A DNA stretch of 8,953 nt from an uncultured Bacilli bacterium (GTDB lineage: Bacteria > Bacillota_I > Bacilli_A > RF39 > UBA660): contig CAKOHQ010000046.1 in assembly GCA_934085875.1 (NCBI GenBank), positions 1-8,953 on the forward strand. The letters are read 5' to 3'. Shown piece after piece: positions 6,431 through 8,953 of the stretch. Positions within the stretch are counted from its first letter, which is position 1, and the number at the start of each line of letters is the position of its first letter. A model generated the notes under the pieces. It did no database searches and was not told the origin of the DNA. It saw only the letters and a list, made by a program, of their open reading frames with translations. A program made the position numbers and the translations under genes.

Positions 6431-7558
6431 TCATTTCAATTTCTCCACTATTTTAAACAATTTCTCCATAGATTTTTCTTGTTTTATTTTACTAATATTT
6501 TTTATCATTTTATTTCTTTCATTATCATTATTTATTAATAGTTCCAATTCTTTATTAAATATTTTCTTATTCCTAGCCCATTTAGCATAATTATGTAAAG
6601 TTAAATATCTTCTATTATATACTTCTTGTCCACCATTACTCTTAATTAAAATCATAGGCTTATTAAATAATATACATTCGGTTACTTGTGCTCCACCAGG
6701 TTTAGTAATAACTATATCACTTATTTTATATAACTCATTTACATTCTTTACAAAACCAAACACTTTAACATTTTTCTTTTTATATTTTTTAACAAACTCT
6801 CTTGCTTTCCTCTCCGCATCTTTATTCCTTCCAGCAAGAAACAAAACGTTTACATCATAATCATTTTTTAATATTTCTTTAAAATATATTAAATTATAAA
6901 GCGCTCCATTACCTCCACCAACAAAGAATAATATATTTAATTTTTTATTATCACACTTATATTTTTTTAATAAACTATTCTTATCCTTAGTTTCCAAAGT
7001 ATCCATACATATAGGTATACCAGATGTATATATTTGTTTGTTTTTATATCCCTTCTTTATTAAATTTAATCTTTCTTCTAAACTACTAACAATTATAGCA
7101 TCAGTACTCTTAATATTATTTAACCAAAAATCATGTGATTTATAATCAGTAACAACAGTAATAAGTTTAGAATCAGTATACCCTTTTTTATTATAATAAT
7201 TAATTAAATCACTTCCAAAAAAATGTGTTGCAATTGTTATATCAGGATTAAATTTAATAATATCTCTTCTTAATTTTTTATTATCTAATAATTTAATATT
7301 AATTTTACCTGATATATACGACGATAATTTATTATCAAACATAAAATATACTAGTGACCATATGCTAGGAAATTTAGTCATTAATGATTCTGATATTTTT
7401 TTACTAAAAGCTCCTATAAAAGGAATAGAATAATTTATCAAATCAAGAGATACGCATTCATACTCCCCATGATCTTCAAAATATTTTTTTATATATGATG
7501 CAATCACTTTATGTCCAGTTCCATAAGTAGCATATGGTATTAAAATTCTTTTTTTCAT
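6431..7558 (-). CDS. UgtP/MGDG-synthase-like glycosyltransferase (GT28 family)
   Basis: 375 residues, close to Bacillus UgtP. Likely transfers a sugar from a UDP-sugar to diacylglycerol at the inner face of the membrane, making glycolipids for the membrane and lipoteichoic-acid anchors. The N-terminal MGDG-synthase domain shows YATYGTGHKVIASYI (9-23), PDITIATHFFG (105-115) and VVTDYKSHDFW (135-145). The C-terminal GT28 donor domain shows ILFFVGGGNGALY (209-221), VFGFVKNVNELYKISDIVI (266-284), TKPGGAQVTE (285-294) and a late GGQEVYN. These resemble MurG, but the N-terminal domain and KPGG..TE match UgtP/MgdA better. I take ATG 7558 (MKKRILIPYA) over GTG 7567; neither has a strong ribosome site, so coupling to the small ORF 31 bases upstream is possible. 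The sugar and acceptor cannot be told from sequence. Confidence 0.88.
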   Translation of the reverse strand: MKKRILIPYATYGTGHKVIASYIKKYFEDHGEYECVSLDLINYSIPFIGAFSKKISESLMTKFPSIWSLVYFMFDNKLSSYISGKINIKLLDNKKLRRDIIKFNPDITIATHFFGSDLINYYNKKGYTDSKLITVVTDYKSHDFWLNNIKSTDAIIVSSLEERLNLIKKGYKNKQIYTSGIPICMDTLETKDKNSLLKKYKCDNKKLNILFFVGGGNGALYNLIYFKEILKNDYDVNVLFLAGRNKDAERKAREFVKKYKKKNVKVFGFVKNVNELYKISDIVITKPGGAQVTECILFNKPMILIKSNGGQEVYNRRYLTLHNYAKWARNKKIFNKELELLINNDNERNKMIKNISKIKQEKSMEKLFKIVEKLK

Positions 7559-7589
7559 AAATATCACTAATATAGTTTATCATATTTTT

Positions 7590-7694
7590 CTAAGCATTTA
7601 AATATTTAAATCTAAAATATAGACCAATAAAACTTATTATAATAGTCAAATAAAATAATATAACCTCCTTATAATCAAATAAATATTTTTTCAT
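7590..7694 (-). CDS. 34-residue single-pass membrane peptide, divergent from lexA
   Basis: ATG 7694 follows a near-perfect ribosome site (GAAGGAGG, eight-base spacing), and TAG ends it at 7590. The peptide begins MKKYLFDYKEVILFYLTIII and ends SFIGLYFRFKYLNA. Residues about 11-27 form one hydrophobic helix flanked by Lys on the N side and Arg/Lys on the C side. It is the first gene after a strong promoter whose spacer holds a LexA-like box, and lies 31 bases before the glycosyltransferase. In Bacillus the gene divergent from lexA is the SOS division inhibitor yneA. Here the position is the same but the protein is far shorter and unrelated in sequence, closer in size to Caulobacter SidA or E. 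coli TisB. SOS induction and any division or membrane effect are inference. The ribosome site and position make real translation likely. Confidence 0.68.
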   Translation of the reverse strand: MKKYLFDYKEVILFYLTIIISFIGLYFRFKYLNA

Positions 7695-7721
7695 TTCAAT
7701 TACCTCCTTCTTTATAATTTA

Positions 7722-7750
7722 ATTTTAATACGTATATTTGTTCGTGTCAA
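7722..7750 (-). promoter_or_regulatory. Leftward promoter of the small peptide-glycosyltransferase-miaB train
   Basis: -35 TTGACA (7750-7745), 17-nt spacer, -10 TAAAAT (7727-7722). The start near 7715 is just before GAAGGAGG. The spacer is occupied by the LexA-like box at 7731-7744. Confidence 0.75.
7731..7744. promoter_or_regulatory. Candidate LexA box inside the leftward promoter
   Basis: CGTATATTTGTTCG has a perfect GTTCG half-site, correct four-base spacing and a 3/5 second half-site. That is 11 of 14 positions of the Bacillus consensus CGAACRNRYGTTYG (known from B. subtilis). It fits exactly between -35 and -10, an ideal place for repression. The LexA encoded next door has a Bacillus-like recognition helix. 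Confidence 0.6.
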
Positions 7751-7759
7751 TATAAAATA

Positions 7760-7773
7760 AAAACAATTGTTTG
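7760..7773. promoter_or_regulatory. Candidate LexA box overlapping the lexA -35
   Basis: AAAACAATTGTTTG matches 11 of 14 positions of the Bacillus LexA consensus and contains the 12-bp perfect palindrome AAACAATTGTTT (7761-7772). It overlaps the first three bases of the lexA -35 (7771-7776), which would give autorepression. Confidence 0.5.
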
Positions 7774-7799
7774 ACATTTTACATAAATAATGATAATAT
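7771..7799 (+). promoter_or_regulatory. lexA promoter
   Basis: -35 TTGACA (7771-7776), 17-nt spacer, -10 TAATAT (7794-7799). The start is predicted near 7806, just upstream of the ribosome site AGAGGTGA, leaving a very short leader. Confidence 0.75.
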
Positions 7800-7820
7800 T
7801 TATTTAGAGGTGAAGTAATT

Positions 7821-8438
7821 ATGGAAAAAATAACTGTAAAGCAAAATGAAACTTTAACTTTTATAAAAAAATATATTGTAAGTCATGGTTTCCCACCATC
7901 AGTAAGAGAAATATGCAAAGGAATGAATTTATCTAGTCCAGCAACTGTTCATGCGCATCTAAGACAATTAGAAAAAAAAGGATTAATTAGAAAAGAATCT
8001 AATAAATTTAGAACAATAGAATTATTAGTAGAAAATGAATTTGAAGAAAAAAATGAAGAAATAGTAAAAGTACCTTTATTAGGAAAAGTATCTTGTGGTA
8101 ATCCCATAGAAGCTATTGAACAACCAAATGAGTTTTTTGATATTCCCGCAAGTCTTATTCCACCAAAAGAAACTATTTTCACATTAAAATGTTCTGGAGA
8201 ATCAATGATAAACGTTGGTATATATGATGGAGATTTTGTAATTATACAAAAGCAAAAAGTTGCAAGAAACGGCGATATAGTTGTTGCATTAACTGATGAA
8301 GGAGAAGTAACTTTAAAAACATTTTATAAAGAAAAAGATCATATCAGATTACAACCAGAAAATGATACTATGTCTCCAATTATATTAAATAATTGTACAA
8401 TATTAGGAAAAGCAATAGGTCTATATAGAAAATTCTAG
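7821..8438 (+). CDS. lexA: LexA repressor, SOS response regulator
   Basis: 205 residues, full length. A dimeric repressor of DNA-damage genes that cleaves itself when RecA filaments form. The N-terminal winged helix (1-70) includes FPPSVREICKGMN and the recognition helix SPATVHAHLRQLEKKGLIRK (39-58), very close to Bacillus LexA (STVHGHL...LEKKGLI). The C-terminal S24 protease domain has catalytic Ser128 (CSGESM) and Lys166 (VTLKTF). The scissile bond appears to be Cys92-Gly93 (GKVSCGNPIEAIE), where Bacillus and E. coli LexA have Ala-Gly; Cys-Gly is known in UmuD and some phage repressors. ATG 7821 follows AGAGGTGA with a good gap. Likely self-regulated through the box at 7760-7773. The TAG stop starts the loop of its own terminator hairpin. 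Identification is secure. Confidence 0.97.
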   Translation: MEKITVKQNETLTFIKKYIVSHGFPPSVREICKGMNLSSPATVHAHLRQLEKKGLIRKESNKFRTIELLVENEFEEKNEEIVKVPLLGKVSCGNPIEAIEQPNEFFDIPASLIPPKETIFTLKCSGESMINVGIYDGDFVIIQKQKVARNGDIVVALTDEGEVTLKTFYKEKDHIRLQPENDTMSPIILNNCTILGKAIGLYRKF

Positions 8439-8454
8439 AAATAGAATTTTTTTT
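8429..8454 (+). terminator. lexA terminator, overlapping the stop codon
   Basis: AAAATTCTA and TAGAATTTT form a perfect 9-bp stem around a GAAA tetraloop (8438-8441), followed by an eight-T run ending at 8454. The stem begins inside the last codons of lexA. Confidence 0.85.
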
Positions 8455-8519
8455 ATTATTTGGATAAAATTCAACATAAGGAATAAAAAATAAGTTCTTG
8501 TTTATAATAAATATATAAG

Positions 8520-8544
8520 AAAAAAATCACTTAACGTGATTTTT
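8520..8544 (-). terminator. Terminator of the nuclease-like gene, probably bidirectional
   Basis: AAAAATCAC (8522-8530) and GTGATTTTT (8536-8544) form a 9-bp stem with a five-base loop. T-runs lie on both flanks in the proper direction, so it can end the minus-strand gene whose stop is at 8543 and back up the lexA terminator. The roughly 65 bases between the two terminators hold nothing I recognise. Confidence 0.75.
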
Positions 8545-8953
8545 AAAGCATTGTAACTATCTTTTCAGATAATTTTGTTATTTTTAGTATTCTTTGAATT
8601 GGAAATCCTTCTTTTTTTAATTCTTTTGCTAAAGATAACTTTTCTTTATGTAAGGCTTGTTCTTTTGTTTCAAGTTCTTGCTTATCTTGCTCAAGTTCTT
8701 GTTTGTTTTGCTCAAGTTCTTGCTCTTTCACTTCTAGATTTTGTTTGTTTTGCTCAAGTTCTTGCTCCTTAACTTCTAGATTTTGCTCCTTCATTTCAAG
8801 CTCTCTCTCATGCTCAAGCGCCATCTCCTGTTTTACCTTCTCAGCTTCTATATAATTATATGTTACTGGATCTCCCTCTCTAAAATCTAATCTTGACATA
8901 TAGTCCATTATATTCTCCACTTCCCTTCCTACTTTTCCTATTATTTTCCTCTT
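8543..8953 (-). CDS. C-terminal part of an Rpn / PD-(D/E)XK nuclease-family 'transposase' (partial at right edge)
   Basis: The frame is open to the window edge, so the GTG at 8920 is only an internal codon (KRKIIGKVGREVENIMDYM reads straight through). The visible 136 residues lack the nuclease core. They show the linker helix (EVENIMDYMSRLDFREGD), a long Glu/Gln/Lys coiled coil made of seven seven-residue units, and the ending KELKKEGFPIQRILKITKLS, then EKIVTML. That ending matches the typical tail of Rpn-type proteins (LLKEGxSIEEIAKITGLSxEEI), a small helix-turn-helix-like motif. Rpn proteins are DNA endonucleases annotated as transposases and linked to RecA-independent recombination or phage defence. 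They occur as repeated, fast-varying families, and the tail alone cannot tell which subfamily this is. The gene ends at its own terminator, convergent with lexA. Confidence 0.72.
   Translation of the reverse strand, partial: KRKIIGKVGREVENIMDYMSRLDFREGDPVTYNYIEAEKVKQEMALEHERELEMKEQNLEVKEQELEQNKQNLEVKEQELEQNKQELEQDKQELETKEQALHKEKLSLAKELKKEGFPIQRILKITKLSEKIVTML
8648..8794. repeat. Seven tandem 21-bp units encoding coiled-coil heptads
   Basis: The minus strand encodes MKEQNLE, VKEQELE, QNKQNLE, VKEQELE, QNKQELE, QDKQELE and TKEQALH. At DNA level the block CAAGTTCTTG recurs at 8671, 8692, 8713 and 8755 (steps of 21, 21 and 42), and the unit around CTTCTAGATTTTG occurs twice 42 bp apart. Each 21-bp unit is one heptad, so copy-number change keeps both reading frame and coiled-coil register. 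Confidence 0.9.

Noticed and set aside
7596..7611. 16-bp perfect palindrome ATTTAAATATTTAAAT near the end of the small peptide ORF
   Set aside because: Made only of A and T in a very AT-rich region, no U-run and no partner site; chance is enough.
7949..8182. Minus-strand frame inside lexA
   Set aside because: Overlaps conserved LexA coding sequence; no ribosome site.
8575..8772. Plus-strand frame with LAQVL repeats opposite the nuclease-like gene
   Set aside because: The repeats are the antisense reading of the heptad coiled-coil units, which make sense only on the minus strand.
8648..8794. CRISPR-like or intergenic repeat array
   Set aside because: Units are contiguous 21-mers without spacers and lie inside an open frame, each coding one heptad.
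1..8953. Mycoplasma-type code (TGA as Trp), given the extreme AT content
   Set aside because: TGA ends several genes in the expected places (1398, 3275, 6431) and Trp in MiaB and the glycosyltransferase is TGG.

Overview
The window is very AT-rich chromosomal DNA from a low-GC Gram-positive bacterium (Bacillota, probably a host-associated Bacilli, Erysipelotrichia or RF39-like lineage). Three things point there: a Bacillus-type LexA, an scpA-scpB pair, and strong AGGAGG-type ribosome sites. TGA ends several genes and tryptophan is written TGG, so the code is the standard bacterial one, not the Mycoplasma code. The taxon is inferred from gene content and composition; no marker gene fixes it.

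Layout. Positions 1-1149 (minus strand) are accessory DNA. They hold a degraded mobilizable-element remnant in which part of a serine-recombinase domain is joined in frame to a MobV/Mob_Pre relaxase fragment. Just upstream are a 38-bp palindrome and a 23-codon broken ORF with an intact promoter, then an orphan 90-residue protein. A tRNA-Leu(CAA) with its own promoter and terminator (1191-1397) separates this from the core. Positions 1398-7694 form one minus-strand gene train. In order of transcription it carries a 34-residue membrane peptide, a UgtP/MGDG-synthase-like glycosyltransferase, miaB, two unrecognised membrane-anchored proteins, scpA, scpB and a Qnr/MfpA-like pentapeptide-repeat protein. 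The last four genes (from 4174) are tightly coupled and seem to have their own internal promoter.

lexA (7821-8438, plus strand) is divergent from this train. The 126-bp gap between lexA and the small membrane peptide holds two promoters with near-consensus -35 boxes. It also holds two sequences resembling the Bacillus LexA box, one in the spacer of the leftward promoter and one overlapping the lexA -35. I infer that lexA represses itself and also represses the train, making the 34-residue peptide an SOS-induced membrane peptide. Beyond lexA, convergent terminators face the 3' end of an Rpn/PD-(D/E)XK-type nuclease gene that runs off the right edge and carries seven tandem heptad repeats.

The most interesting lead is the lexA-divergent unit. 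A LexA-like operator may control a small transmembrane peptide and, by read-through, envelope glycolipid synthesis, tRNA thiomethylation, condensin loading and a gyrase-protector-like protein. The second lead is the recombinase-Mob chimera with the palindrome at its boundary.
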